The translations under genes and the position numbers were made by a program. DNA of 64,000 nt from Lepidurus packardi (lineage: Eukaryota; Arthropoda; Branchiopoda; Notostraca; Triopsidae): positions 1-64,000 of the forward strand of contig JAKZAN010000206.1 in assembly GCA_023053545.1 (NCBI GenBank), in the 5' to 3' direction. Under the pieces are notes generated by a model, which saw nothing but the letters and a program-made list of their open reading frames with translations, was not told the origin of the DNA and did not search any database. Shown here piece by piece: positions 22,743 to 35,896 of this stretch; the first letter of the stretch is position 1, and every line of letters starts with the position of its first letter.

Positions 22743-23809
22743 ACTTCTCGCTGGGGCTTCGACGAGTGTAAGAGTTGGCTATAGCTTTATATAATGCGAG
22801 TGGGTGCTGATCTGGTGGGTGGACACTTATCATGCAATACATGTATCACTTAAATTTTAGAAAGGCCAACCCAACTAGCAAGGTCTAATCTGGTTGTAAT
22901 GAAAAGAAGGAAAAGTCTATAAAGTGGGGGATGAGGGACATGGCAGTAAAGTGCAGATATGGGAGTTTTATCCGAAAGTGGGCAATTTTAGCTGTATTTC
23001 TTATTAGCAGCAGGGTATAAAATAATACAGACTATATATTGACAGCGAAGGTAATGAGATATTCTGATTTGCTAGAGAAGGAGTTCTAAAAGGGAGACGT
23101 AGACCAGTCAATCGCAGCTCTCGGACACATACTTACTCTTCTGAGGGCAGTGTGATGGGAATAGCGAGATTTTAGCAACTTGCAGATTTATTTGCAGCCA
23201 CTGCCTGGCTACCCACATCAAATCTATAAACTCTAGGTAGCATCTATTAAAATATCTTTTGTGAATATGTATAAGTTAGCGACCCAGCATTGTCCCTCGC
23301 CACAGGCTCCTATCCAAACTATTATCTTTACTAATATGTTTTTGTTACTTGTCTTTTGTGCTGCGTGCATGCTGCCATCGTCAACTAAACGGCAACAATT
23401 TTGTGCTGTCTCCGATAGGCCGCAAACCTCTATCATGTGTTCTCCCAGGGCTAGATTCGCAGTCTTTTGTTAGCCTGGGTCGTGTGCTTTCCATGATATT
23501 AAATAGATGACGCAATCCTCGGTTATCAACCAAATATCCAGCCGCACTCCTAAAATTATATTCCTGAAGACACATTTCTAGAGAAACACCCTACCGTCTT
23601 CACTTTCCCTCTCCCAAAACCTATCCTCTGAATGGACCTGCTGATAAGTTCGAAGAATTAAAATCCTAAGGCAGACAGTCAATTTTGAATGGTTGGTTTT
23701 TGGATCGATTCAAATAAAGGGTAGGAATCATAAATAAGGAGGGGTGAACAACACACTGGACTACAGTCTATTATTCAGTATAGCCCCAGGCTTGGCGGCT
23801 CTGAGCCAC
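22743..23809. other. Long intergenic stretch, one doubtful frame
   Basis: More than 1 kb with no convincing gene. A plus-strand frame of 113 codons (ATG 23155 to TGA 23494) encodes a hydrophobic, Cys-rich product with several Gln-type stops. It could join through a 26-nt intron to a short helical frame at 23054. Evidence is weak because chance frames of this size are frequent under this code. Confidence 0.35.
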
Positions 23810-24199
23810 TCACTGGCTATTGGCAGATCTCATTCGGTTCAATACATCCTGGTACTGTTCAGGAGTGCACTCAAAGAACAGGTTCAATTAAGGGGAGTAG
23901 AAGCCTAGAATTTCACCTTCTTCGACTGGCTTGCTAGGCTGGGAGCTCGCCGTGCTTGGAGTTTCTGCGTATGAATGTTCTCGCTGTTCAGCCTGCATGG
24001 GAGGCTGAATCTGGTCATCCGAAACCATGTTTTGGTAGGTGGTTTCATGGTTGGGGAAGTCGAGAGTAAAATGGTCGATACCATCAAGAGTAAGAGAGTT
24101 CTGCTGGGGAGCAGACCAGGAGTCGAGGAGATCCTAGAGCCATGACGCAGGAGGGTGCTCGTCCATGTGATTGAAGTCGAATTCACGAAGATAAGACAT
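23810..24199 (-). CDS. Small acidic protein, unknown
   Basis: A 129-residue single-exon frame from ATG 24199 to TGA 23810. It is acidic and rich in Asp, Gln, Pro and Ser, with aromatic residues spaced like a short activation domain (SYLREFDFNHMDE, LDGIDHFTLDF). The C-terminal 40 residues look helical (TPEQYQDVLNRMRSAN). No family is recognised. It could be a transcription cofactor-like protein, but nothing proves this. The region before the start is A+T-rich. Confidence 0.6.
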
Positions 24200-24956
24200 G
24201 GTTGGGTATTATTTGGAGGGTGTTTTGGATATGGAGTTATTGTGTGAATATTAACTTTGAATATGAGTGAGGGAGAGTGAGACTGTTTTAAAGGGCTGGA
24301 ATCAAAAGATTGACAGAAGTGTTAGCACGCGTCATAATCAATGGACAACAAGTAATTAGTGGCTGGCAGTCAGTCAAATTAAACACACAGTCTAGTTTAA
24401 TCTTGTAGAAGCCAGCACCGAGATCTCAAGATGTATGGGTTCCGTAATTAATTAATCAAGATATGATAAATTAAAAGACACAGACAAAGACCAAAACCCA
24501 ATCCTCATCGACATAATTCAGTGATTGATGGGCGCACTAAAATTAATGTTGTCCCTTCATTTTTATTGCACAAGGCTGTGATTAGGAAGGGCAGCCATTA
24601 TTTTTATTAGGCTTGTCTTATTTTTTGAAATCCCATTGCGCCATGGCTTTTGGGATATTTATAAAGGCTGTTTTGGAGGGAAACCTGAGTCGAAAGGGAG
24701 GGTTGGAATTTAAGCAGCAAACCAAACTTCCTAAGATTGTTCGGAATAGACCAGAAGGCATGCTACCATCGACACCACCACGCCTGTGACTCCGTAAACA
24801 TCCCACGCCTATTCTCTGACACCTGTTTCCCTTGACACATCTAGTTAAACAATAGATAATCTTTCATTTCTTATATCGTAAGATTAAAAATAGGCTAAAC
24901 TCTTTTAATTTCTTATTGTTCGTACATATAAAAGGTTTCTATCTCAAGCATGGACC
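24200..24956. other. Intergenic
   Basis: 757 bases between divergent small genes. A+T-rich, with nothing recognised except short chance frames. Confidence 0.45.
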
Positions 24957-25195
24957 ATGAGAAGAGCCTCAAATGATTGGGGTGGCTTGGGTTCCATGGA
25001 TAAACATGCTCTTGCATTCGCTATGCATGTGGTTTCAACCTCTACGAACTGGCTAATTTGGCTATCTCGGCACAGGAGCAAATGCTAGCTAGCCCGAAGC
25101 AGTTGCGAAACCCTATTGCCTGGGAAGAACAATAAAAATACCTCGAATTGGACGATAATACCGAATTAACCCTCCCTCTCTTCCATTCCAATTGA
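24957..25195 (+). CDS. Small protein gene with an apparent -1 frameshift
   Basis: Frame 1 from ATG 24957 gives a Gly/Asp N-terminus and SMDKHALAFAMHV. At about 25028-25033 coherent coding moves to the -1 frame and continues GFNLYELANLAISAQEQML, then a polar segment with one TAA, to TGA 25193. Together this would be about 79 residues. One extra base near 25031 would restore a single frame. No GT..AG pair fits the shift. Explanations are an assembly error, a recent disabling deletion, or programmed frameshifting. An ATG at 24950 is in the second frame but meets TGA at 24974. The helical C-terminal half looks strongly coding. No family is recognised. Confidence 0.5.
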
Positions 25196-25294
25196 TAACA
25201 AGTTGTTAGGAATACAAATCAATAGAAAAAGGGCATATAAACTGATACTATTTGCTTTTTATCTTACTATAATTAACAACACACAATAACTAAA

Positions 25295-26860
25295 ATGAAG
25301 AATTCCAAAACTGATCCTCATCATGAAGCCAGGTTCTCCTTTGGAGGTGGCCTAGAACACGCCAAGCTAAATGACCACCAACAGCAGAAACTACACTTCG
25401 AGCCTGCCAAACTCACCGACTCCCTCCTCTCACACCCCCAGCATCTTGAAGAGATCGATGAGACTACCATGCAACGAGGTATCATGACAGTGAAGGCCCA
25501 GCCCCAACTTGTTGATCCTGATAACTGCGATACTATCCGAGAGCCAGTCAAAAAGATGACTGTCCTCGACAAGAAGAAGGAACTAATCCTCCAGCAGATA
25601 AAAAATGCGTCTCCTCCTTCTGCCAAAAATACAATTGGTTAGCCACATGATGCCTCTGCCCTTGAACAGAAAGCAGAGAAGAAAATAGAGAATGCGCAGG
25701 CCTTGGCTGATTCTGAAGCCAGGAAAAACACTCTCAAAAAGGCAGAAGAGATTATGATGAAGGAGCCCCTAAGGACTCGTTTAGCAGGATTACTCCCGCC
25801 TGCATTGAGCCTAGCCATCAACTATAAACAGCAACGACTCCTGGAGACGTTGTCGCGTATCGACCGCTCCCTAGACTTTATGGCTAGGTTCCGCAACAAG
25901 AAGGTGGTCTCCTTCAAGGAATTGCAGCAAAGCATCTATGAGTCCATGAGATACAAGATCAGCGTCGATGATCTACAGAAAATCATGTACTTGGCCCCAC
26001 AGCTGTACGTCCTTTATTGGGTGAAAGCCTAGACTCCTGCTATGGGACCTCACTACAATGAAGATGACTATGACCTCATGATTCGCAGGAACACTGCAGA
26101 TTCTGAAGATAGCAGGAGAGCATAACTTAGGAAATCTATCGTGGGTTTTATCTGGAACATCCACGAAGAATTCCTCTCGTATAGGTACCTTATCTGGGAT
26201 AATACCAACCCAACTGCTTGGCATCAGGAGTTCAATCTCTCTGAAGTCGAAATCCCTTCTGCTGAACTTCCAAAAAATCCTCGAGCCCGCATCGTGAGAA
26301 TTAAGGACTTGCCTAGTCCTGTGATCAACTCCGTTTAAAATTCCCAAGTCCGAGAGTGCCTGCAAAGGCAGCAGGAGGACTACGTTGATCAAGAAATCAA
26401 ATCCATTGCTTCCAACCCATCGGCATACATCATCGGCAACAAGAAAACATCCGCAGATGAGTTCACAAAAAAGCTTTACGACCTCGTGAGACAGAAGCAG
26501 GAAAGGCTCAAAAAGGAACAACTGGAGGCCAAGCAGAAACTCTAGGAGCAGAGATAGAAAAATCCGCTGCTATCAGGCATTGATGTCGAAAAGCTAGCAA
26601 AAATAGCTGAAGAGATCTGCCTACTGTACACAGTTCGGGGCGTGTCGAACATGTTCAGTGTAACTCTAGTGTAAGCCTTGTACAAGAGACTGGGCGGTTG
26701 CACTTCGCAGGCTGAAATCCAAGAGATGTTGAACCTGTTGCTGAAGCACCCACTCGGGTACATGATGGAGATCAAGAATCCAAAAGGGACAATCTACAAA
26801 GTTGACAAGGAGAAGTGCAAACCGATAGTGAAGTCACTGTTGTAAGGGTATACTCGCTGA
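25295..26860 (+). CDS. CDT1: DNA replication licensing factor Cdt1
   Basis: A single exon of 521 residues, about the usual length of animal Cdt1 (around 550). The N-terminal 140 residues are polar with Gln/His. A helical linker is followed by the Cdt1 fold near residues 170-350 (LLETLSRIDRSLDFMARFRN, then VSFKELQQSIYESM, then DLQKIMYLAPQLYVLYW), the winged-helix region that binds geminin in animals. A C-terminal winged helix near 425-515 matches the MCM-binding part. Cdt1 loads the MCM2-7 helicase at origins in G1. No PIP-box is obvious at the very N-terminus. TAG and TAA codons are frequent. Confidence 0.85.
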
Positions 26861-27504
26861 AATGGATATTGATAATATGGTTCCTCTGATTAATTTGTAT
26901 TTGTTTTAATACCTTCATTGGTTGCGATATTAAGTGATATCGAATATTGGGCGGTAAAATATGGTATTTGCCATTTATTTTGTTCCCATACTCATATATA
27001 TATATATATATATACGTCAGGGAGGGAGAGTAGCAGAGTAGATCCACTAAGGTCTGTCGATATAGGCTACTGCAATCAAATATGTTCGAGACACACAGCC
27101 CGTTATTTCTAAAATAGATACCTCCAGACATGTAGTTTGAAGAATTATCAAGAGTCAACAAACCATTTAGGAGCATCTGATCCATAAATCTAACATTCGC
27201 CTAATCCATTCCCTCTTTTTGATCTACCTACCACCAGGTCCTTTAAGATCATATTTGCAAGAAATCTAGTCATGTACTTATTATACTACAATTACTACCA
27301 CCCACAATATCATGAAACTAATATCGGACTCATTTCTATCTCAGACCATTCCTTTGAAGCATCCAAAAATAGCCGCCTCAATGGAGTGTCTATGTTTTGG
27401 TAATACTATTGTCAAATACTCTAATCTAAGAATAAATCTTTCCATTATAAGTCTATCTGCATAAAAACAATTGTATACTACAATCCAAACTCCCAATCAC
27501 GCAA
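26861..27504. other. Intergenic with a short TA run
   Basis: 644 bases. A perfect dinucleotide TA run of about 18 bases lies near 26996-27014. No gene is visible. Confidence 0.55.
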
Positions 27505-29381
27505 ATGCAGCAAGCAGAACTAACTACTCGGTTATCTGGTCAGCTTAAACTTCACCAAGCATACCAAATGCATTCTACCCGACTACTATCGCCCAATCGA
27601 TGTCCCGACCACACGGCGCATTATACCAACATCGTAGTTCTCAAGCCAGCCTTCGGGACCATGTGCTCTGAGTGCATCAAAGATAAATACTCAAACCAAG
27701 ATGTCTCCTGTCTCTCTGTTGAGTAGTACTTGATGGAGCAGAACGCGCGGAACCAGAGTCTATTGTCTGAGGCTCAGTTACTTGAACAAGTCTATAGAGA
27801 ACTAACTAAAATGGAGAAGACAACTTACTTCAAGCTCTAGATTCGAGTGGATCCGATACGGCAGTACATATCAGAATCGTTAGAACGATACAATAAAGTC
27901 CTGAAATCGTTCAGCACTTATAAAGATATTTTCTCAGAAGCCTATGCAGCTCAAGTAGCTGCTTTCGACCTTCAGGGTCCTATCGGCACCGGCTAGATTA
28001 ATGCCTTTCGCAGAGTGATCGATAAAAGGGATGATATTATGCTGACTATGGAAGAGTACCTCAAAATGGCTACAACTATTCTGAATCTTAAACACTTTTG
28101 GGAAGATCGAACACTCGCAACACAAATCAAGCTCACTTGCAGTAAAGTCAGAGTCACGAGCGAGATTGACTCTGAAAAAGAAACATCAATGTCATTAAGT
28201 AATAGATAATCCTTTATTTTACTTCTCTATAGGTACAAAATCTCCAGAAACTAGAGAAGGGGAAAGACCTAACTCCGTGGTTTCGGATACCCTGAAGGAT
28301 TCAAAACTAGAAATAAACAGAATAAATAGTAGCCATTCAGTTTCAATATGGTCTCACAATTAGCATAGTAGCAGATGAGTCATCTCGCAACCACTAAACA
28401 CCCAGGATTCTCGAACAGTAGCTCTTACGAATCAAAGCATAGTACTAAGATCTGAAAGAGTCCCTAAAGTAAGTCTAAAAGAAGTATTGTAGGGAGAAGG
28501 AAAGGGCATAAAAACTCAGATAAACGGTCAAGCATCTTGAACTAACAACCAATGAGCACTCAGATCCTGCTTTCTCTAAAATACTATACTAGCACAGGAA
28601 AAAATGTTAATAGTTGAATGGTCTGAACTCAGCACAATCACGGGAAATCGATAGACTGGGAGCTGTTGTATTAGAGAGAGACAGCCTCCTAAAAAAAGCC
28701 TAGAAAGTGATCGAGACAAAAGATTAGTGGATCTCTAAGAAAACCCAATAGATCGTCGACCTGCAAACTATTATACGAGAAACTTCTAAATTGCATGTAA
28801 ACTATATGGAGAACGAGAAGAAAAAGCTTCATCTGATGTAATAGCTTAAGGAAACCAAAGAACAGCTTGAAAAGGATAGTATCACCATGAAGTAGTAGAG
28901 ATACGAAATCTAATAAAGGTTAACTAAGGTTGATCGATAAATTAGGGGCGAAATGGGTGAATTGCGTGCACAGAACACTCGATATTAACTAGAGATCAAA
29001 AGACTCAGCGATGAGCGGAAGCAATACGATAAAGCAGCTAAGACACAAGAACAAAATAGATCCGAACAAACTCCTCCATAAGTTTTGAAGAAGATTCAAT
29101 AGTATGATCGGCTTGGGGCCGAGCATAGGGCTTTGAAGACTGAGTATCTACGTCTAAAGTCGAAGCTGGCTACATCGGAAGAAGAGCTTAGGTCCAAAAC
29201 AAGTAAGGAGAAAAGCGTGTACTAATTTTCTGTACCTGGAAAGGTATGGTCGAACACAACAGGCGCAAGAAGACTATGGGAAGAACTTGAAGCAATGAAG
29301 AGTGAAAGTAAATATCTACAGAGAAAGATCGAAACAAAAGAAGGATAGCTGAGACCAATACTAATGAGTCTCTTGAAATGA
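27505..29381 (+). CDS. Zinc-binding N-terminus plus long coiled coil
   Basis: Exons 27505-28198, 28233-28328 and 28369-29381 (introns of 34 and 40 nt) give 600 residues. Near residues 33-57 a Cys/His set (CPDH then CSEC) looks like a single-zinc B-box-like unit. Residues 70-200 are helical. From about 265 to 590 there is a nearly continuous coiled coil rich in Gln, Lys and Glu, with many TAA/TAG codons read as Gln. B-box plus coiled-coil proteins are numerous in ciliates and mostly uncharacterised. The second intron is inferred from a frame change and has a TAG acceptor; its exact borders are the least certain part. Confidence 0.82.
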
Positions 29382-29793
29382 ATCTTGATTACCATTCTAT
29401 TTTTTATGATAAAATATGGTTGTCGCTGATAGAAGCCATGACTTTTGTTTGGAGTGTTAGACTATTTTCTAAACAGTACATTTTTGTGGTTACTGTTTTG
29501 TCTAGCCAAATATCGATACCCCACACACCCTGTAGCCACAAAGACCCACATTACCAACAATCAAATATCTATACCGATTATGCTATCATGCCCGATGTAA
29601 TATAGCCTCCTATTCTCCCACTTATTATTCCTATGGACTGACCTCCCTTTACTCCTTTATAATATCCTTGCATTAAATCTAATCACCGTGCACATTGATA
29701 TTATCGATTATTTGCTAGAACACCTTATCCATTCTGATTCCTCAAAAGACAGCCAAAAGCCCTCCCGCCTCTCTTTTATCTTTTAACCGCCTA
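29382..29793. other. Intergenic
   Basis: 412 A+T-rich bases between the coiled-coil gene and DOP1. Probably the DOP1 promoter. Nothing else is seen. Confidence 0.45.
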
Positions 29794-32700
29794 TGGAAAA
29801 ATCCATCAAAGAACAATGTAAAATCCGTCACCCATACCCATACCCCGAATTCCAACTAAATAAGGAGAGTAGAGCAATTCAAAAAAGCAATGCAATCTGT
29901 ACTCAAGGACTTCGAACGCAATAAGGAGTGGGCAGACATTGGCAACTGGCTCTACAAGCTGGAGGAAATCGTCAAGGCACAGTCCTTCCAAAAACTACCC
30001 GAAAAACTCATCGTCGGCAAGAGACTCGCACAATGCCTCAATCCTAATCTACCTCCTGGAGTCCACGGAACTGCACTCCGCATCTACGAACACTTATTCA
30101 ATAACTGCACATAACGAAATGACCTCTACGCTGCCCTTTCGATGGGCCTCTTCCCATTCTTCTAAAACAGCAGCTTCCAACTTAAGTTTGATGTTCTCAA
30201 GATAATCGAGAAATTCTACATAGATACCATCGAAGTGCTACCCTTAATCGTGGCACTCGTCAACTCGATTATCTGTGGACTTAACTAAAACCACGAGTAG
30301 CTGACCAAAAAGATCTATTCGATCTTTGAGAAGCTGTCTAACTTTATAGGCAAAAAGTGGGTGGATGGGGCCATCTGGGTCAATATCCTCAAAAGTCCTA
30401 AAACCAGGATCGCGGGTTTCAAGTACCTGCAGAAAGTCTTCAAGGATCGTGAGAAGGAGAAAAATAACAAAAAGACCATGGACAACAACAACAAACCAGT
30501 TAAATCAGAAGAAGAGATCCTTGAGAGTCCTCCTCCCTCCGAAAGTAAATAAGGAAAAATGAATGATCCCGCCGAAAACAATACAGTCGTCACGACCATC
30601 ACCACCGAGGAGACCTTGACTCTTAAAGAGCAGATGACAAAGAACATATTCGCATTCAGAAACATTGATGACGCATCGACGAGATTCCCGAATACTTCGT
30701 GCTTAGTTATCAATGCTCTATTGACATGTCTCAGTGAAGGGGAACTTCTTGTCCAGAGATCTGCGTTGGATCTGATGGTATCATATATACGACTAGATGA
30801 AAAGTTCCTGATCGATCAAGACCGATAAATCCTGACCCAAGCCTGTCTGCACCTTCTCATGAAGAAATAGTTCCAGTTGACGCGCAGAATTCTAACTTAC
30901 TTGTTCGGCCAGCCCGATACTGATGGGAAGTATACCATCGACGAGAACTCCAACTCAGCCATCCGTATCATCGAGAAAGCTCTCTTCAGGGTACTTTCTG
31001 AGAGCGGGAAATCTGTCATCGAAGCACCAGTACTAATGCTCGAACATCTTTTCAAGGAGCAATAACTCCTTATGGAACGGATGCTACCGAATGTCTCCTA
31101 TCCCCTCATGCGGTACATTTACAAAAACTCAAAAGAAGACTCCTCGAAAATGGAAAAGCCAGTGATTCATTTCTTGACCCTGATCAAAGACCAGTTATTC
31201 CTGTTTGTAGACTCTGTAGTCAATAAGCTTGACCCAGCCTGCGACGAAAGCGCAGTAGAACTCGTCAAAATCATGGAGTACTTGTTCTTCAACCTGCTTA
31301 AGCAGAAACAAGAACTTCTCACTCACGAAATGTCAACTGATGTACTAGAAAGACTCATCGCCAACATTCATAAAGTCATGCAAGAACTCGAAAGCTACAG
31401 CTTCGTACACCCTGCTCTTTAGCTTGCTAACAAACTGAAACTGGAAATGGGAGGACAGACAAGATAAGCGTGTGTCAAGCATATCGAGTAAATTGCCAAT
31501 TTTGGGCCTGCTGAGTATCTTTATGCGGGTTTAATGCACCTTCATCCTAGTCCGCCCCACACCTTCCTCCTGCCTTATATTGAGGGTGGACCTCTAACCT
31601 TGGTCTCTTTGACTCTTTTGATGGAATCACCCTTCCCAATTGATCCCTCGTAGCTCGATAGGGTCTTCGTTAGTCTTTTCCGTCTCTTAGAATGCCATCT
31701 GTGGGAAGACCAAGCTATCACACTCATAAAGAAATTCTAATCAAAATTTCCCGAAGTCTATTCCAAATAAATCGAAAAAAGCGATGTCTCGCAATGGCTG
31801 ACCTACTGGAAAAGACTCAATGGAGATATCAAAGGCGCAGGAGTTATACGAATGCTTAAATTCCTCGACGACGACAACCCCTTAAAGAGACATGCGAGCC
31901 AGAACTGGTTGTTGCAATCAATGCAAATAGTCAGCAAGATTCTAGAGCCAATTTTCCATATCCTCAGTAACCCTAATAGCTCAGATCAGCACATATAGAT
32001 GTTCGCAATCATGAAGAATATCATGCTCAACTCAGATAGATCATTGGGTATTTTCATCTTCAGTCAGAAGGATAGATTTCTTGAGCCTCTTTTTACGAGG
32101 ATACAGGCCTACCTCGGCACCAATGCGGAGTCTAAGCTCAAGTCACAAAGCATCGAGTTCTGTACTTTCCTGTTAAGTCATGTGCTTCCTGACCAAAAGG
32201 GCGAGTGGATCCAAACAACCTTTAAGCCTATGGTCGAGAGTTTAGACGGTTGTACGAAGACAGGCGATTACCTGCGTGAAATTCAAATTCTTTTCTATTT
32301 GAATGCTGCAATCCGCGAAATGCCTGCACTCACCAAATCCAAAATCATCTTCAGTTAGTTTTTGCAGATGTAAAACCTCTCACGGGTCGTCTTGAATGGT
32401 CTCTCCCAAGCTAAGATTTCTTATGTAAAATCCCAGTATATCAAGTTCTTAACGGAGCTCGGAGATGTATTGCTGACTGTCCTCCCCAATAAGAAAATAG
32501 TGGCTTCTCAGATCAATATCATTATGGAGAAGTACTCTCATCTTCTCAGGGAAATAGATGTCGGAAAACTTGAGCAGATCATACAGGGTAAACGCGTCAT
32601 GGATAGCAGAAGGAAAATGTCAGGAGATAAGCTAAATAACGACAGTGTAGTACGGGGTCGAACACTGAGCCAGGAGAACAACCTCAAGGCTAGTGTACAG

Positions 32701-34970
32701 CCCTCAGAGTCTCTTATGAAATAACTTAACGTTGAGAACAAATACTCAGATACGATTTTGTTGTGGAATGCAATTAAGTACTACATCGATTTCTCCATCA
32801 CCCATGAACTTGAGGAGTTCAAGATAGAGTCCTTGTTGTCACTTATTCTGAACTCGTTCCCGTTCAGCTATCTGACATTCCGGGAGTATGATGCGGAGAA
32901 GATGAAGGAGCTCACCAGAGAGGTGAATGAAGAAATACGAAGTGTGTCAGGGCTCAAAAAGGAAGTCTTGGAAATATTCGACATCCTTTGGAAAAAGCAT
33001 AACAGAGCCATCCTTTCATTGATCATTGAGATGTCAGATCCCAGGATACTGGTCCATGCTTCCCTCGACCCCCAACTCGTAATTTCCTCACTGATAGACT
33101 CCCAGATGATCAGGCATATTCTCAACTACCACAGGAATGTCAAGGTGTCTCTGCCCAAGAACACTCTTCACTACAACAGAGACATCCTGCAATCCTAAAA
33201 CAAACTGATGTATTTCTTGTATCTCTACCTGAGCTATGCCAACATCAAACTCAGTAAGAGCAAGGCAAAGTTCTGGGATAACACTATCTTGCTGTTGAAG
33301 ACACTGAACAAGGAAACCCCACATGTCCAAACCAAACTATGGATTTTTGAGTGTCTCTAACTCTTATTCCAAAGGACCATAGTTTCTAAAGAATTGATCC
33401 TTGAATCCAAGAACAAATTAGAGTGTCAAGAGTTACTGAAGAGTCTTGTGGATGAATTCGGGTCTATCATCGCTCGAACCAAAGATATAACCCACAAGAC
33501 TGAAATCAAGACAGGCCTCAAGGGATTATTTGCTAAGGAGGAAAAAGATAACAGACTTTTTGATATCCTCAAGATATTCCCTCCGACGATGTCCGAAATG
33601 GAAAGGACCTACGCTGAAAACAAGCATGACTTCAACTTCTCCATCGAGGATCGCCTCTTCAACTCTTGTTTCGACCTCGAGTAAGAAGCCTACAAGAGAA
33701 ATATGGCAGTGGTGTGTGCTCGGACTCTCAGCAAGTTGTTGAGTGGGTTATTGCTCCACTGCTACGAGAACGATATAGTGAAGATTGTCCACCTTGTTCG
33801 GGAGTTGTTGGGAGTGATTCTGCCTGTCTGCGAGGATAAAAGCTAGGAAAACCAGACCCATATCGAACTTGTGAGTGAGATTCTGTATAAACTGATAAAC
33901 AGTCATGCAAGAGTGGAGATCTTGAAGGCGTCCAAAAGATCAATCTTCTAAATCTACATGGGCAACGTAAACATAACAAGTTATCTAAACCATTTATTTA
34001 CCCATGTTCTAACTTTGTCTTTTTCTGTAGGATTTCTTCAAATGCACCAAAAAGACTCTAAGCTACTGGAAATAAATCATGAACTCAGCCAGTGAACTCG
34101 AGGATCTCTTGTCTGAACTTCTCTCCAAAGAGACATTCTTAGCCGGTATGTTCACAGGAAAGGCTGAATCCACAAGACTCAAAATCAAGTCTTTCGAGCG
34201 TATTTGCTTCTTGATTTATTCCGGCAGAGTCGACCAGTATGAGACCAAGCTCAAAGTTCTATTAGAATCCCTGAACGAAGTGATGAAATAAGGTTAGACC
34301 TCACATCCAGCTCTCTTGATCCTGATCCTGTTCTGCATTCGTATCCTGATCATCCGATTGTCAGCAGTGGTGCTCAACAAGATGTTCAGGACGATCTGGC
34401 CCAGCTTCATGACTCTGCTCTTGCAGCTGTTTGAGAAAAAGAAGCAGATCCGAAATCCCAACCTGATCCTCGCTGCCCTGAAAGCTCTGGAACTTATAAA
34501 TGCTATGGAGCTGGAAGAGTTCCACCATCAGAAATGGATGTTCTTCTACGACTGTAAGCATCAAGTTTTATCTCTACTAATTATATGTTACACTTTTAGA
34601 CTTTGGTATTCACATCTAGCCGATGAGCGTGGAGAACTCTGAGAAAAACCCTGATACTTTCATGACCCCATTCGATAACGAGCCTCTGCTTATCAGCTTG
34701 TTGCCCCGGGGTGCATACACTTGCGACTTCATCCCAGTCATGTACTAGAAAGAGGAGCTGTCGACAAACTTCGAGGCAGGGATGCGGAAGATGGTGATCA
34801 AGGAGCCAAGCGTAGAAAATGAGAACGAACTGCGGAACCACGCATTCCTGCTGGTGCAACACCTGATAAACACCAACCAAAAGAAGGTGAAGCCTAACAA
34901 GTAAGCAATCGAGGGGATAATCGAGGCAGATTTCATCAGCCTGGATGATTATATTTTCGATATTAAATGA
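29794..34970 (+). CDS. DOP1: DOP1 / Dopey family protein
   Basis: The start at ATG 29794 is followed by a likely in-frame intron 29819-29872. Further introns lie at 33967-34030 (64 nt) and 34554-34599 (46 nt). The product is about 1670 residues, near yeast Dop1 (1698). The N-terminal signature is clear: WADIGNWLYKLEEIV, then KLIVGKRLAQCLNPNLPPGVH, then GLFPFF and WVNILKSPKTRIAGFKYL, then VQRSALDLMVSYI. The rest is leucine-rich HEAT-like helix. DOP1 with MON2 acts at the trans-Golgi and endosome and has been linked to kinesin-1 recruitment and recycling. A neighbour at 35235 encodes a Rho GTPase, but no functional link is shown. Confidence 0.92.
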
Positions 34971-35234
34971 TCCAGTCTTGTCTTTGGTGTTACTTTCGGG
35001 ATTTCGTGCCTTTTATACTTAGCTCCCTCATAAAATAGTATTGTTTAGTGATCTAGGGGTTAGTTACAACGTAAATAGACTTATGTTTTGAGGAAAGAGT
35101 CTAACAAAACCCGTAGGAACGCCTGTTATATCTTTTATCGGGAATAAGTGGGAGTTCTATTGTTGCTTATTGACTCTTCAAGACATTAATTTCATATCAA
35201 AGAAGAATTACAGACACAGTAGAATAAACACTAT

Positions 35235-35896
35235 ATGAAAAATGCAAACGAGCCACTCCAGATTAAACTAGTCGTTGTTGGCGATGGCTGCGTTGGAAAG
35301 ACAAGTCTCCTTCTGAGGTATCCTCCTGCTTCTAAACGTCGTTTATCGTATTTATATCAGCAATATCAAGGATGAGTTCCCCCATGGTTACGTTCCTACG
35401 ATATTCGATAATTACGCACACACCCTCAGGGTTGATGGGAGGCTGATTAGCCTCAACCTCTGGGACACGGGAGGACAGGAGAATTTCGCCCGTCTCAGGC
35501 TTCTCTGTTACCCCAATGCCGATGTATTTCTGATAGTGTTCTCGGTCGATGAGGAATCTAGCTTCATCAACGCCAGAAAAAAGGTATCCCTTACATTTTT
35601 AAATATTGCTGTAGTGGTTTAACTAAGTGAAAGACAACGTGCCAAACGTGCCGAAGATATTCTTGGGAAACAAGATCGACATGCGGAACGAGAAGGGAGG
35701 AATCAAGCCAAAAGAATACTTCTAGAAGATAATAGAGGAGGAGACGATGTGCGTGTACTTGTAGTGCAGTGTGGTGACGCAAGAAGGAATGAAGGAGGCA
35801 TTCGACGAGGCAGTACGAATGGTGGTGAAGAGCAAGTTTAAGCAAATCGAGAAGAATAAGGTAGAAAAGAAGGGGAGTAAGTGTCTAATATTCTGA
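35235..35896 (+). CDS. Rho/Rac-type small GTPase
   Basis: Exons 35235-35317, 35361-35583 and 35615-35896 (introns of 43 and 31 nt) give 195 residues. The G1 loop is GDGCVGKT, switch I is YVPTIFDNYA as in Rho/Rac/Cdc42, and G3 is WDTGGQE, where Gly replaces the family Ala before Gly-Gln. G4 is GNKIDM, and the G5 region reads CSVVTQ instead of CSALTQ. The Rho insert helix is shortened. The protein ends CLIF, a CaaX box suited to geranylgeranylation. The 31-nt intron acceptor is fixed by WFNQVKDN, which matches the family. Rho proteins steer actin and membrane dynamics. Confidence 0.93.

Noticed and set aside
23054..23496. Two plus-strand frames that could be joined by a 26-nt intron
   Set aside because: The intron would be shorter than any other here and the product is an odd Cys/Leu-rich sequence; kept only as a note in the spacer entry.
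24950..25195. Reading TGA 24974 as selenocysteine in the frame from ATG 24950
   Set aside because: The peptide around the TGA is not like a selenoprotein and no SECIS-like hairpin was noticed; the frameshift model gives a smoother protein.
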